Shown in pieces: positions 1 to 8,358 of a stretch of DNA of 63,189 nt. How positions within the stretch are numbered: position 1 is the stretch's first letter; every line of letters begins with the position of its first letter. A program made the translations under genes and the position numbers. The notes beneath the pieces were generated by a model, which saw only the letters and a program-made list of their open reading frames with translations, was not told where the DNA came from and did not search any database. Where the stretch lies: contig NZ_BMZS01000012.1 in the NCBI RefSeq assembly GCF_014652915.1, forward strand, positions 65,231 through 128,419, in the 5' to 3' direction. The DNA is from Thalassobaculum fulvum. Lineage in GTDB: Bacteria > Pseudomonadota > Alphaproteobacteria > Thalassobaculales > Thalassobaculaceae.

Positions 1-2
1 AA

Positions 3-785
3 GGCGATCCGGTGTCCTCCTATCTCCAGCGCGGCCTGGTCTGGCACCCGCCGGTCCTCCGGGTCGTGTCCCATCTCATGAAACCCGGCCGGGTGTTCGT
101 CGACGTCGGCGCCCATATCGGGCTGCTCTCCATTACCGCGGCGAAAGCCGCTGGTCCGACCGGCCGGGTGATCTCGTTCGAACCGGATCCGGTGAACCGG
201 GAGGTGCTGACGCGAAACGCCCGCATCAACGGGGTCGATCTGGACATCCGCGACTGCGCGATCGGCGGTCAGGAAGGTGCGGCGACCTTGTTCACCAGCG
301 AGGAGAACCGGGCCATCCACAGCATCGTGCCGGAGCCGCGCCTGCATCCGTCACGGATGGTTCCCGTCTCGACGTTGGAGCAGCAGCTGTCGGACCTCGA
401 CCGGATCGACATCCTCAAGCTCGACGTGCAGGGCGCCGAGCCGGAGATCATCGCCAGCATCGGCGATTTCCTGTTCCGGTTCGAGCGGGCGCCGTTCGTG
501 ATCATGGAGGTCAATCCGCGCGGCTGGGTGCAGCGCGATCCGGGCATGCGGGGGCTCCGGGCGTTCGCCCAGCGCTACCGCTACGACGTGCACATCCTGG
601 TGTCGAGCGAGGGAGCCAATCTGGTACCGCCTCCGGTGCACTGGAGCACGTTCGCGGCGCTCTGCAACGATTTCATCCATCACGGACAAGGCGTCGACGA
701 CCTCGACATCGTGCTGTGGCCGCCGGCCAGGAATGAGCGGCCGGGGAACGAGCGGCCGGGGAACGGGCCGACCGCCGACGGCTGA
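3..785 (+). CDS. FkbM-family SAM-dependent methyltransferase (5' end outside window)
   Basis: Class I methyltransferase of the FkbM type, which usually O-methylates sugars or secondary metabolites. The SAM-binding motif I is visible as VDVGAHIGLLS, followed by an acidic SFEPDP loop and the LKLDVQGAE motif typical of FkbM. The frame is open to base 3 (residues G-D-P before the first GTG at 12), and FkbM proteins normally have more sequence ahead of this point, so the true start lies upstream of the window. The C-terminus ends in a low-complexity NERPGNERPGN tail encoded by a 15-bp repeat. The last 106 bp overlap the 3' end of the convergent hydrolase gene. The substrate cannot be told from sequence. 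Confidence 0.85.
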   Translation, partial: GDPVSSYLQRGLVWHPPVLRVVSHLMKPGRVFVDVGAHIGLLSITAAKAAGPTGRVISFEPDPVNREVLTRNARINGVDLDIRDCAIGGQEGAATLFTSEENRAIHSIVPEPRLHPSRMVPVSTLEQQLSDLDRIDILKLDVQGAEPEIIASIGDFLFRFERAPFVIMEVNPRGWVQRDPGMRGLRAFAQRYRYDVHILVSSEGANLVPPPVHWSTFAALCNDFIHHGQGVDDLDIVLWPPARNERPGNERPGNGPTADG

Positions 786-1654
786 CCGGACGCGGCCCAG
801 GCCGCGATCGACGCCAAGACCAGCCGCTGGACCTCCGGGTGGCCGATCAGCAGGCCGTGCAGGGTCTTCACGCGACGGAAGTGGTGCGGCCGATTCAGGC
901 GGGTTTCGGTGACCCGGACCAGGCCGTCGTCGTCGCCCTCCAGGAAGGGGTTGAACCCGACCCGGCCGCCGGTGCCGCCGGCGATCACCAGGACCGGGAT
1001 CCCGCGCGGCGGCTCCGGCAGATCGATCGGGTCGCACAGCGCACCGGCCGCCGGACCGGCGATCCCGGTACCGGCCGTCAGGCTGCGCAGCAATGTCGCG
1101 GCCCGGGCGCCCCGGTTCGGCGGTCCGATCTGCACGATGCCCGCGACCGGCATTCGATCGCGCCAACCGTCGTCGGCCGCGAGCGCCGCACGGAGCACCA
1201 GCCCGCCGAGGCTGTAGGTGACGAAGATCACGCTGGAATAGCCGTCGAGGCCCGTCATCAGATCGTTCAGCCAGCGGCCGAGTTCCGGCAGCGAGGCGTG
1301 GCCGCTCGGGTAGTTCGGGGCGATCACCGGCCGCCCGGCGTCCCGCAGTCGCCGCTGCAGCGGCCCGAAGCAGTGTCCGGAGCGATACAGCCCGTGCAGC
1401 ATCACGATCAGGGTCCCGCCGGCGGCATGGCCCTCCGCCAGCAACTGGGCAGCCGCACGGCAACGCTCGAGGCTGCCCGCGACGAGGCGGCGGTCGCCGC
1501 CGTCGAGCAACCGGCAGTGCCCGGTCCAGACGTTGCGCTGGATCCGATGGGAAGGCGTGATGGCGATGTCGGCCCAGAAATGCCGGCCGCCCAGGGTCCG
1601 GAACCGCAGGTTCGGCATCCGGTCCAGCAGGGGGGCGACAGCAAGGGACGTCAT
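680..1654 (-). CDS. Alpha/beta-hydrolase (lipase-like)
   Basis: Probable cytoplasmic serine hydrolase of 324 residues. An oxyanion-hole LHG (residues 86-88) and a nucleophile elbow T-Y-S-L-G-G (146-151, Ser148) are visible; a C-terminal His in LHGLLIGH could complete the triad. The elbow has Thr where GxSxG has Gly. I start at the ATG at 1654 because it overlaps the stop of the upstream TetR gene in an ATGA arrangement; the frame is open further upstream but that part looks like out-of-frame TetR sequence. It is probably co-transcribed with the TetR gene. The C-terminus, with PFPGRSFPGRSF, overlaps the FkbM gene and is likely poorly conserved. Substrate unknown. Confidence 0.75.
   Translation of the reverse strand: MTSLAVAPLLDRMPNLRFRTLGGRHFWADIAITPSHRIQRNVWTGHCRLLDGGDRRLVAGSLERCRAAAQLLAEGHAAGGTLIVMLHGLYRSGHCFGPLQRRLRDAGRPVIAPNYPSGHASLPELGRWLNDLMTGLDGYSSVIFVTYSLGGLVLRAALAADDGWRDRMPVAGIVQIGPPNRGARAATLLRSLTAGTGIAGPAAGALCDPIDLPEPPRGIPVLVIAGGTGGRVGFNPFLEGDDDGLVRVTETRLNRPHHFRRVKTLHGLLIGHPEVQRLVLASIAAWAASGQPSAVGPFPGRSFPGRSFLAGGHSTMSRSSTPCP
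724..770. repeat. 15-bp tandem repeat in overlapping gene ends
   Basis: The unit GAGCGGCCGGGGAAC (735-749) is repeated at 750-764 with one change (final base region leads into GGGCCG). It encodes NERPG units at the end of the FkbM protein and PGRSF units at the end of the convergent hydrolase on the other strand. It probably arose by slippage that lengthened both C-termini. Confidence 0.55.
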
Positions 1655-2217
1655 GCCAGGACCGCGCGCTTGACCGCGTCCGCCAGGGCCGGAGCCAGCC
1701 GGCCGAGCGGGCGGGCGATCCGCCCGTAGATGGCGAAGGTCGCCGGTTGGGTGACCAGTCCCAAGGCCATGGCGGCCATCAGGTCGGGGTCCGTGCCCCG
1801 GCATTCGCCGCGGCCGATGCCGTCATGGAACATCCGCCGCAGGCTCTCGACCGGGGTCGGCATGTCCTCGGTCACGCGCCCCAACTGGCCGTGCTGGGAC
1901 AGCAGGATGAAGGCGAACAGGTCGGGTTCCCGGTCGAACAGCCCGCAGAACAGAGCGACCGTCCGGTCGATGCGGTCGGCCAGGCCCCCGGACTCGGCCA
2001 TCACCGCGTCGATGTGCCGGGCGAGGTCGGTGTAGTGGGTCGAGAACAGGTGCCAGGTCAGCTCGTCCTTGCTGCGGAAGTGACGGTAGATCGCGCCCTC
2101 GGAGATGCCGACTTCGGCCGCGATGTCCTTGGTGGTGGTCGCGTCGACCCCCTTGGCGGCGAACAGGGACAGGGCGGCGCGCTCGATGCGCTGGCGGGTG
2201 TCGGGGCGTCTGGGCAT
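1651..2217 (-). CDS. TetR/AcrR-family transcriptional regulator
   Basis: A 188-residue TetR-type repressor. The N-terminus holds the usual helix-turn-helix (GISEGAIYRHFRSKDEL) within about residues 10-55; the C-terminal part is the ligand-binding domain with no recognisable specificity. ATG 2217 is chosen over the TTG at 2235. Its stop overlaps the start of the hydrolase gene downstream, so the pair is an operon. It is transcribed divergently from the photoactive yellow protein gene, and an inverted repeat lies in the shared intergenic region, so it may control itself and possibly pyp. That regulatory link is inference. Confidence 0.88.
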   Translation of the reverse strand: MPRRPDTRQRIERAALSLFAAKGVDATTTKDIAAEVGISEGAIYRHFRSKDELTWHLFSTHYTDLARHIDAVMAESGGLADRIDRTVALFCGLFDREPDLFAFILLSQHGQLGRVTEDMPTPVESLRRMFHDGIGRGECRGTDPDLMAAMALGLVTQPATFAIYGRIARPLGRLAPALADAVKRAVLA

Positions 2218-2235
2218 GACCTGACCACGAATCAA

Positions 2236-2253
2236 TAAGTGACTATTTACTTA
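2236..2253. promoter_or_regulatory. Candidate TetR operator (TAAGT-N8-ACTTA)
   Basis: A perfect 5+5 inverted repeat in an A/T-rich patch, 18 bp upstream of the TetR start codon and 117 bp upstream of pyp. TetR proteins commonly autoregulate from such a site in a divergent intergenic region. Binding is inferred. Confidence 0.5.
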
Positions 2254-2369
2254 CTTTATCCTGGAGGCGGTGGCCGTCAAGGGGGAACCGAGAAAGGTTC
2301 GTTCCGGATAATCCGGTTTCGACGCTGCTGCGTAGACACGCCCATCACCAACCAGAAAGGTAGACGGCG

Positions 2370-2747
2370 ATGGAATTGGTCTCGTTTGGTCAGGGCGATA
2401 TCGAGAACGCGGTGGCGAAGCTCGGCAAGGGCGCTGTCGACAGTCTCGCCTTCGGTGCCATCCAGCTCGACGACAACGGAAAGATCCTGCAGTACAACGC
2501 CACCGAGGGGGCCATCACCGGCCGCGACCCGAAGGCGGTCATCGGCAAGAACTTCTTCACCGACGTGGCGCCCTGCACCAAGACCCCGCAGTTCTTCGGC
2601 CGCTTCCAGGACGGCGTGAAGAACAAGAACCTCAACGTGATGTTCGAGTACACCTTCGACTACAACATGGCACCGACCAAGGTGAAGGTGCACATGAAGC
2701 GGGCGCTGACCGGCGACAGCAACTGGATCTTCGTCAAGCGGGTCTGA
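2370..2747 (+). CDS. pyp: Photoactive yellow protein (blue-light photoreceptor)
   Basis: A 125-residue PAS-fold photoreceptor, the same length as the Halorhodospira halophila protein and very similar throughout (for example the core FGAIQLD and the end FVKRV). It binds p-coumaric acid by a thioester to Cys69; here Cys69 sits in the motif VAPC. The pocket residues Tyr42, Glu46, Thr50 and Arg52 are all present at the canonical positions, so an H. halophila-like blue absorption and photocycle is expected. An AAGG lies about 10 bp before the ATG. The ligase that activates the chromophore follows 4 bp downstream. No tyrosine ammonia-lyase gene is in the window, so the p-coumarate source is unknown. 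The output partner is also unknown; PYPs have been linked to phototaxis and other light responses. Confidence 0.97.
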   Translation: MELVSFGQGDIENAVAKLGKGAVDSLAFGAIQLDDNGKILQYNATEGAITGRDPKAVIGKNFFTDVAPCTKTPQFFGRFQDGVKNKNLNVMFEYTFDYNMAPTKVKVHMKRALTGDSNWIFVKRV

Positions 2748-2751
2748 TCCG

Positions 2752-3951
2752 ATGGCGACCGGTGCCCCCTGGTGGACCGCGGAGCGGGTTCAGCCCGTCG
2801 TTCGCGATCTCGTCCACGCGTCACTTGCCCGGCTTCGGCCGGGCCAGGTCGTGCCCCTTGCAGAACCGGAGGGCACCGGCGCCGCCGACTCGCTCGAGCT
2901 CTTGAACCTAGCGACGGAGCTCAGCCGGTGTTTCCATGTCCATGAATCCGGTCTGGGCGATCTGCTGCTCGCCCGGCGCGGACTGAAGGAATGGTCGGAA
3001 ACGATCGTTCGGTCCCGCGCGGCGTGGGATCACGCCGTTACCTTCACGACCTCGGGATCGACCGGCGACCCGAAGCCGTGCACCCATTCCATGGCGGATC
3101 TGCGCTGCGAGCTGGATGTGCTGGCAGACCTGTTCGCCGACCGGCGCCGGATCGTCGGCGTCCAGCCGACGCACCACATCTATGGCTTCCTGTTCACGTT
3201 CATGCTGCCGGCGACGCTCGGGATCCCGGTCGTCGACCTTCGCGGCACCGGGCCGGCCGGACTCCTGCGGAGCACGCAGCCGGGGGACCTGGTGGTGGCA
3301 CATCCGGCCTACCTGGATCTGGCGACCAGCATCCCGGTGCAGGTTGCCGAGGACGTATCGGTGGTGACGTCGACCGGACCCTGCAAGCCGGCCATCTGGC
3401 GGCGACTGCGGGCGGCCGGCGTGGCGAGCATGGTCGAGGTCTACGGGGCGTCGGAGACCGCCGGCATCGGCCTGCGACGTTCGCCAGATGAACCCTTTTC
3501 GTTGATGCCGCACTGGAGCCGCGTCGCCGAGAGAGACCGGTCGATCATCCGGTTCGGGAACGCAGGCGAACCCGCCGAGGTCCCGGATTTCGTGGAGTGG
3601 CTCGGAGAGCGGGAATTCCGGGTCGGTTCGCGCATCGACGGGGCAGTGCAGGTCGGCGGCGTGAACGTGTTTCCGGGCCGGGTCCGCATGGCTCTTCTGG
3701 AACACCCGTCGGTTGCCGACGCGGCGGTCCGCCTGATGCGTCTGGAGGAGGGCGGCCGCTTGAAGGCGTTCGTCGTGCCGACACCGGACACGGTCGGTGA
3801 CGGCCTCTTGAACGACCAGCTGTCGTCCTGGCTTGAAAGCCGCCTGCAGCCGGTGGAGATCCCGCGTTCGTTCAGTTTCGGGGCGGCCCTGCCGGTTACC
3901 AACGCCGGCAAGCCGGCCGACTGGTACGTGCGGCAACGACAAGGCGATTGA
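2752..3951 (+). CDS. pcl: 4-coumarate-CoA ligase, PYP-activation type
   Basis: AMP-forming acyl-CoA ligase expected to activate p-coumarate for attachment to PYP. The adenylation P-loop TTSGSTGDPK is at residues 99-108, followed by a QPTHHIYGF segment, an EVYGASETAG motif, a hinge-like GSRIDGAVQVGGVNVFP and a C-terminal NAGK lysine. At 399 residues it is much shorter than plant-type 4CL (about 550) and fits the compact PYP-associated family. Residues 10-90 do not look like a ligase N-domain; they resemble an acyl carrier protein, with ADSLELL around Ser47. Four bases separate it from pyp, so the two form an operon. The gene ends 3 bp before the convergent MFS gene, leaving no terminator space. 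Confidence 0.9.
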   Translation: MATGAPWWTAERVQPVVRDLVHASLARLRPGQVVPLAEPEGTGAADSLELLNLATELSRCFHVHESGLGDLLLARRGLKEWSETIVRSRAAWDHAVTFTTSGSTGDPKPCTHSMADLRCELDVLADLFADRRRIVGVQPTHHIYGFLFTFMLPATLGIPVVDLRGTGPAGLLRSTQPGDLVVAHPAYLDLATSIPVQVAEDVSVVTSTGPCKPAIWRRLRAAGVASMVEVYGASETAGIGLRRSPDEPFSLMPHWSRVAERDRSIIRFGNAGEPAEVPDFVEWLGEREFRVGSRIDGAVQVGGVNVFPGRVRMALLEHPSVADAAVRLMRLEEGGRLKAFVVPTPDTVGDGLLNDQLSSWLESRLQPVEIPRSFSFGAALPVTNAGKPADWYVRQRQGD

Positions 3952-3954
3952 CGC

Positions 3955-5199
3955 TCACGCCGGCTGGATCGCCGGTGGGCGCCTGATCAGGGTCGAGAGG
4001 ATCTGCACGACGCCGGCGAACAGGCCGAGGCCGACCCCGAGCTGCAGGGCCAGGTCGTAGGACCCCAGGGTGTCGAACACCCAGCCGCCGCCGAACGCGC
4101 CGAGGAAGCTGCCGAACTGGTGGCTGAGGAAAGTGACGCCCTGCAGCATCGCCAGCCACCGCAGGCCGAACATCTCGGCGACCGCACCAGCCACCAGCGG
4201 CGCCACGCCGAGCCAGAGGAATCCCATGATGGCAGCGAACAGTACCGTGGTCTCGGGCGTCGGGGGGAGTAGGAAGTACCAGGCGATGGTCGCGGACCGG
4301 CAGATGTAGATGCCGCCCAGCAGTACCGGCTTCGACCAGCGGCCGCCGGCCCAGCCGAAGAACAGGCTGCCGAGCACGTTGAAGCCGCCGATGGTGCCCA
4401 GCGCGGTCGCACTCAGCAGCGGATCCTGGCCGCACAGCAGCAGGTAGGACGGCAGGTGGGTCGTCAGGAACACCAGCTGCATGCCGCACACGAAGTACGA
4501 CAGCGTCATCACCACGAACGGCGCGTTGCGGGCCGCCGCCACCAGGGCGTCGCGCGCCGTCAGCCGGTCGCTGCCGCCGGGGGTGACCGGTGGCGCCGGG
4601 CGCCGGTCGACCCGGCCGGCGATCCAGGCCGACGGGATCATCGCCAGCGCCAGGATCAGGAAGCCCAGGACGCCGGCCCGCCATCCGTGGTCGACGGACA
4701 GGACCTGCCCGATCGGGGCGGCGATCAGGGCGCCGACCGACCCGGCGGCGGTGACGATGCCGAGGGCGGTGCTGCGCTGTGCGGGCGACACCACCCGGGC
4801 GGCGACCGACAGCGCCATCGAGGCCGAGGCGAACGCCATCGCGACGCCGACCAGCAGGCCGGCGCCGAGCATGATCGTCGTCATGCCGCCGGCCTTGGCC
4901 AGCAGGGCGATGCCGGCGACATAGAGTACGGCGCCGGTCACGAGGACCGGCCGGAACCCCCAGATCGCCACCAGCCAGCCGGCGAACGGCTGGCACAGAC
5001 CCCAGGTGAGGTTCTGGATGGCGATGGCGAACGCGAAGTCGGCGACCGAGATCGCCAGTTCCGCGGTCAGCGGCGGCATGAAGATGCCGAGACTCTGCCG
5101 GATGCCCATGGCCACGGTCAGCATGACCGAGGCGGCGATCAGGATGGGCAGGGCGCCCGGAAGGCCACCGGCTCGTTGCAACTGGGCCTCCTGGGGCAT
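3955..5199 (-). CDS. MFS transporter
   Basis: Twelve-helix major facilitator of 414 residues, in the inner membrane. Hydrophobic segments start at once (GALPILIAASVMLTVAMG) and recur to the end; the N-terminal half has GIRQSLGIFMPPL, which resembles oxalate/formate-antiporter-like and YbfB-like MFS proteins. ATG 5199 is preferred over an in-frame TTG at 5226; neither has a clear Shine-Dalgarno. It converges on the pcl gene with 3 bp between stops. A role in aromatic acid uptake is possible from position alone but nothing in the sequence shows it. Confidence 0.8.
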   Translation of the reverse strand: MPQEAQLQRAGGLPGALPILIAASVMLTVAMGIRQSLGIFMPPLTAELAISVADFAFAIAIQNLTWGLCQPFAGWLVAIWGFRPVLVTGAVLYVAGIALLAKAGGMTTIMLGAGLLVGVAMAFASASMALSVAARVVSPAQRSTALGIVTAAGSVGALIAAPIGQVLSVDHGWRAGVLGFLILALAMIPSAWIAGRVDRRPAPPVTPGGSDRLTARDALVAAARNAPFVVMTLSYFVCGMQLVFLTTHLPSYLLLCGQDPLLSATALGTIGGFNVLGSLFFGWAGGRWSKPVLLGGIYICRSATIAWYFLLPPTPETTVLFAAIMGFLWLGVAPLVAGAVAEMFGLRWLAMLQGVTFLSHQFGSFLGAFGGGWVFDTLGSYDLALQLGVGLGLFAGVVQILSTLIRRPPAIQPA

Positions 5200-5290
5200 G
5201 GATTGACCGGCGCAGGCTAGGGTCAAGGGAGTCGCCCGGCAATGCTCGGTCCGGCATCGCAGCCGTCCGAAACCGCGAACAAAGCGCCGG

Positions 5291-5959
5291 TCAGGCTCGA
5301 TCCGCGCAGCCGGCCCGACGCATCACCTCGTCGAACTGGCGGTGCAGCCCGACCCGGACCAGTCCCGACAGCAGCCGCGGGAGGTCGCGCAGCTCGACCA
5401 GCGCCGCCAGCGCCGCGGCATCGTCGCCGAGGTCGAGCCGGCTGGCCGTCGCCAGGGCCTTGCGGTCGGCGAACGGGTACAGCTCCTCCCAGGCGAGTTG
5501 GGCCTCGCGGCAGAAGATGTCGGCCCCGACATCGCCGATCCCCTTGAAGTCCTTGAGGCGCGTGCGCTCCTGCGCCGGGTCGCGCCCGGCGGCGTCGCGC
5601 AACCGCCGCAGGTCGCCGCCATAGCGCTGGATCAGCAGGCCGGTGGTGTCGCCGATGTAGCGGGCGGCGCTCTCGTCGTAGCGGGCGTAGCCGGAGCGGT
5701 TGAGCACCGCGACCCGCCGCTCCCAGCTGGAGGCGACCATTCTCGCCGGGGTCCGCCAGCCCTGCCCGAACAGGGCCGCCGCGGCCTTCTGTGCCTGGGT
5801 CGCCGGGATCCGGGCGCTGAACAGCAGGGACACCAGCAGCCACTGGTACAGGGCCGCCGGGGTGTTCCGTGCGACATCGATGCCCAGTTCGTCGGCATGG
5901 CTGCGCGGGTGCAGCGCCAGGACGGCGCGGGCGGTCTGCCGTCTGCTCGAAGCCGCCAT
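5291..5959 (-). CDS. HhH-containing protein, endonuclease III/DNA glycosylase-like
   Basis: A 222-residue protein with a helix-hairpin-helix-like motif LKDFKGIGDVGADIFCREA in its second half, matching the HhH-GPD DNA-glycosylase fold in outline. I cannot identify the catalytic Lys of endonuclease III or a C-terminal 4-Cys iron-sulfur cluster, so it may be a structural relative rather than an active base-excision enzyme. The start at 5959 is supported by GGGAG ahead of the ATG. The GMC gene upstream on the same strand ends 52 bp away. Confidence 0.6.
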   Translation of the reverse strand: MAASSRRQTARAVLALHPRSHADELGIDVARNTPAALYQWLLVSLLFSARIPATQAQKAAAALFGQGWRTPARMVASSWERRVAVLNRSGYARYDESAARYIGDTTGLLIQRYGGDLRRLRDAAGRDPAQERTRLKDFKGIGDVGADIFCREAQLAWEELYPFADRKALATASRLDLGDDAAALAALVELRDLPRLLSGLVRVGLHRQFDEVMRRAGCADRA

Positions 5960-6011
5960 CGGCGTCTCCCCTCGAGCGGGCCGGCCGCCGGCGGCACGGC
6001 CGGCTTCAGTC

Positions 6012-7571
6012 TCAGCGGCCGCGCTTCAGCGCGTCGGCCATCTTCTCGGCGATCATCACGGTCGTCAGGTGGGTGTTGGCCCGCACCACTTCGGGCATCA
6101 CCGAGGCGTCGATTACCCGCAACCCGCTGCAGCCGACCAGCCGGCAGTCCGGGTCGACGACCGAGCGCGGGTCGTCGGCCGCCCCCATCCGGCAGGTTCC
6201 GCTGGCGTGCTGGGCGTCCGAGCACTCCGCCATCATCCAGTCGTCGAGCCCGGCCCCGGTGAGTTCGTCCTCGATCGAGCGGCCGGAGGCGCCGTACTCG
6301 ACACGCTCGGCGATCGCCGCCACCGCCGGTTGGCGACCGATGTCGCGCAGCCGGCGGATGCCGTCGCGCATGCGGATCAGGTCGCTCTCGTCCGACAGCA
6401 TCCGCTCCTCGACCGCCGGGTCGACCGTCGGGTCGGGCGACACGACGCGCACGGTGCCCTGGCTGAACGCCTGGTACACCGACACGGCGATGCGGCCGCG
6501 CGCCAGGTCGCCCTCGCCCTCGGAACGCAGGTTGCCGGCGATCATGATCATGTCGTTCGCGCCGGCGCCGGCCAGCCCGGACGAATAGCGCAGGCAGCAG
6601 TTGGTGTGGCGGTGCATGCGGGTGCCGACCCGGGCGTCGCCCCGCAGGTGCAGCAGGATCCCGAGGATCGGGTGGTCGAGCAGGTTGTCCCCGACCGGCA
6701 GGTCGGCCACGACCGGAATGCCGAGGGATTTCAGATGCGCGGCCGGGCCGATGCCGGAGCGCTGCAGGATCGCCGGCGAATGGATCGCACCGGCCGCCAG
6801 GATCACCTCGCGGGTCGCCCGGACGGGGCGCCGCTCGCCGTCGATCAGGACGCTGACGCCGCTGACGTGCGGCCGGTTGCCCTCGACGGTCAGGGTGTCG
6901 ACCAGGGCGTTGCCGACGATCGTCAGGTTGCCGCGGCCGCGCGCCGACTCCAGGTAGCCGTCGTTGGTCGACACCCGGTAGCCGTTGCGGCTGTTGATCG
7001 CGTAGGGCGAGGCCCCGGTGCCCTCCGGCGCGTTGTGGTCCTCGCACCACGGATAGCCGAGGCTCTCGGCGGCGCCCTTCAGCGCGCGGTCGACATAGCC
7101 CCAGTCCTCGACCGGCGCCCGGTACACCGGGATCGGGCCGCCGCGGCCGTGATACGGGGCGTCGCCGAAGTCGACGTCGTCCTCGAGCTTGCGGAAGTAC
7201 GGCAGCACGTCGTCCCACCCCCAGCCGGCGCAGCCGAGCGCGGTCCAGCGTTCGAAGTCGTCGGGGATGCCGCGGATCGCGATCTGGCCGTTGATGGTGG
7301 ACGAGCCGCCGATCGCCCGGCCGCGCCACAGCAGCTTCGGCTCCTGCCGCTCGGTGCGGCGGGCCAGCAGCTTCGGCCAGCGGTATTCGTCGTCGCCGAT
7401 CGCGCGCAGCGGGTTGGGGATGCGGATGTGCTCGGGGGTGTCGGCGGTTCGGAAGTCGCGACCGGCCTCCAGCAGCAGCACGCGGGTCTTCGGGGCCTCG
7501 CTGAGCCGGGCGGCGAGGGTCGCGCCGGCGGAGCCACCGCCGACGATCACGTAGTCGTAGTCCTGCTGCAT
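6012..7571 (-). CDS. GMC-family FAD-dependent oxidoreductase (choline/alcohol dehydrogenase-like)
   Basis: A 519-residue flavoprotein that oxidises an alcohol with bound FAD. The N-terminal Rossmann motif VGGGSAGATLAARL is at about residues 10-23, the GMC signature GGSSTINGQIAIRG follows near residue 85, and the C-terminal DASVMPEVVRANTHLTT carries the second active-site position. That position is His rather than the Asn of choline dehydrogenase, as in aryl-alcohol and glucose oxidases; the other catalytic His is in QHASGTCRMG. The ATG at 7571 is chosen because the FAD motif starts nine residues later; the frame upstream is non-conserved. Substrate unknown. Confidence 0.9.
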   Translation of the reverse strand: MQQDYDYVIVGGGSAGATLAARLSEAPKTRVLLLEAGRDFRTADTPEHIRIPNPLRAIGDDEYRWPKLLARRTERQEPKLLWRGRAIGGSSTINGQIAIRGIPDDFERWTALGCAGWGWDDVLPYFRKLEDDVDFGDAPYHGRGGPIPVYRAPVEDWGYVDRALKGAAESLGYPWCEDHNAPEGTGASPYAINSRNGYRVSTNDGYLESARGRGNLTIVGNALVDTLTVEGNRPHVSGVSVLIDGERRPVRATREVILAAGAIHSPAILQRSGIGPAAHLKSLGIPVVADLPVGDNLLDHPILGILLHLRGDARVGTRMHRHTNCCLRYSSGLAGAGANDMIMIAGNLRSEGEGDLARGRIAVSVYQAFSQGTVRVVSPDPTVDPAVEERMLSDESDLIRMRDGIRRLRDIGRQPAVAAIAERVEYGASGRSIEDELTGAGLDDWMMAECSDAQHASGTCRMGAADDPRSVVDPDCRLVGCSGLRVIDASVMPEVVRANTHLTTVMIAEKMADALKRGR

Positions 7572-7670
7572 GGGTCTCGATCCGTTGTCGTCCTGACTGC
7601 AACAGGACGACGGCGGGAGGCGGTCTGGCAAGACCGTTCGGCGGGCCGCGGTTTCGGTGTTCTCCCCCGG

Positions 7671-8180
7671 TCAGTCCCCGGCCGGGGCGTCGGCAGCCGG
7701 AGCGGTGTCGGCGGGATGGAAGACCAGCCCGCCGAGCACCATGTCGATGCTCTCGCCGTCGCTCGACAGCGGCAGGTTCAGGGTTTCGTAGTGGTAGAAG
7801 TTCCGGTCCGGGTAGAATGCCTCGCCGTGGGTCCGCAGCGGCCGGCGATGGTCGATCATCCACTCGAAGCTGACGTAGATCGCCCGCAGCAGTCGCTCGG
7901 GATAGATCTCGTCGTAGTACTTGCCGGTCGAATCGCGTCCCATCACCTGGGTGATCCTGGTGCCGATCAGCCGGTAGCGCAGGCGCAGCGGCTTGTGCGT
8001 CACCTCGATCAGGACGAGATTCCCGAGGTGCGGAGCGAGGTCGATCGGGTCGATGTCCTCGCGGCTTGGAAACAGGCGGTCGCCGCGCTTGTCCAGCCAG
8101 TACCGGTGGATCGCCAGCAGCGACTCGTCCTGACACTTCAGGTCGGGGTCCAGGTCGACCCAGAGATTCGGTGCACGCAC
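7671..8180 (-). CDS. Small PAS-domain protein (PAS_5-like)
   Basis: A 169-residue stand-alone PAS protein with no attached output domain. It shows the pattern of the alphaproteobacterial PAS_5 type: an acidic segment, LFPSREDIDPIDLAPHLGNLVLIEV, a GTRITQVMGRDSTGKYYDEIY core and a C-terminal LPLSSDGESIDMVLGGLVF. Function of the family is not established. I take GTG 8180 as start because GGAG lies 6 bp ahead; a TTG at 8201 would add seven residues (MNRPEIE). A second member of the family occurs at 37359-37898. Confidence 0.8.
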   Translation of the reverse strand: MRAPNLWVDLDPDLKCQDESLLAIHRYWLDKRGDRLFPSREDIDPIDLAPHLGNLVLIEVTHKPLRLRYRLIGTRITQVMGRDSTGKYYDEIYPERLLRAIYVSFEWMIDHRRPLRTHGEAFYPDRNFYHYETLNLPLSSDGESIDMVLGGLVFHPADTAPAADAPAGD

Positions 8181-8358
8181 TTCGATCTCCGGGCGGTTCA
8201 AGGCCTGCGCATCGAGCGAGTTTGCATTCGATGCATTTTAGCGCAAATGCGGGCCTCGGGCGACCGTCTCGCCGGTTCGGGCGGCGGACCGGTTCGTTCT
8301 TGCGCGGGCCGGCCGGGCCGGCTACCGGTCGGGCCTTCGCAACCGCCGGTGCTTCGCC

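Noticed and set aside
351-1463. Long Arg/Ala-rich minus-strand frame across the FkbM and hydrolase genes
   Set aside because: Composition is that of an antisense shadow; the real genes in this stretch are the FkbM methyltransferase and the hydrolase in another frame.
2280-2330. EcfG-type stress promoter (GGAAC-N16/17-CGTT) before pyp
   Set aside because: GGAAC is followed by CGTT after only about 11-12 bases; the spacing does not fit.
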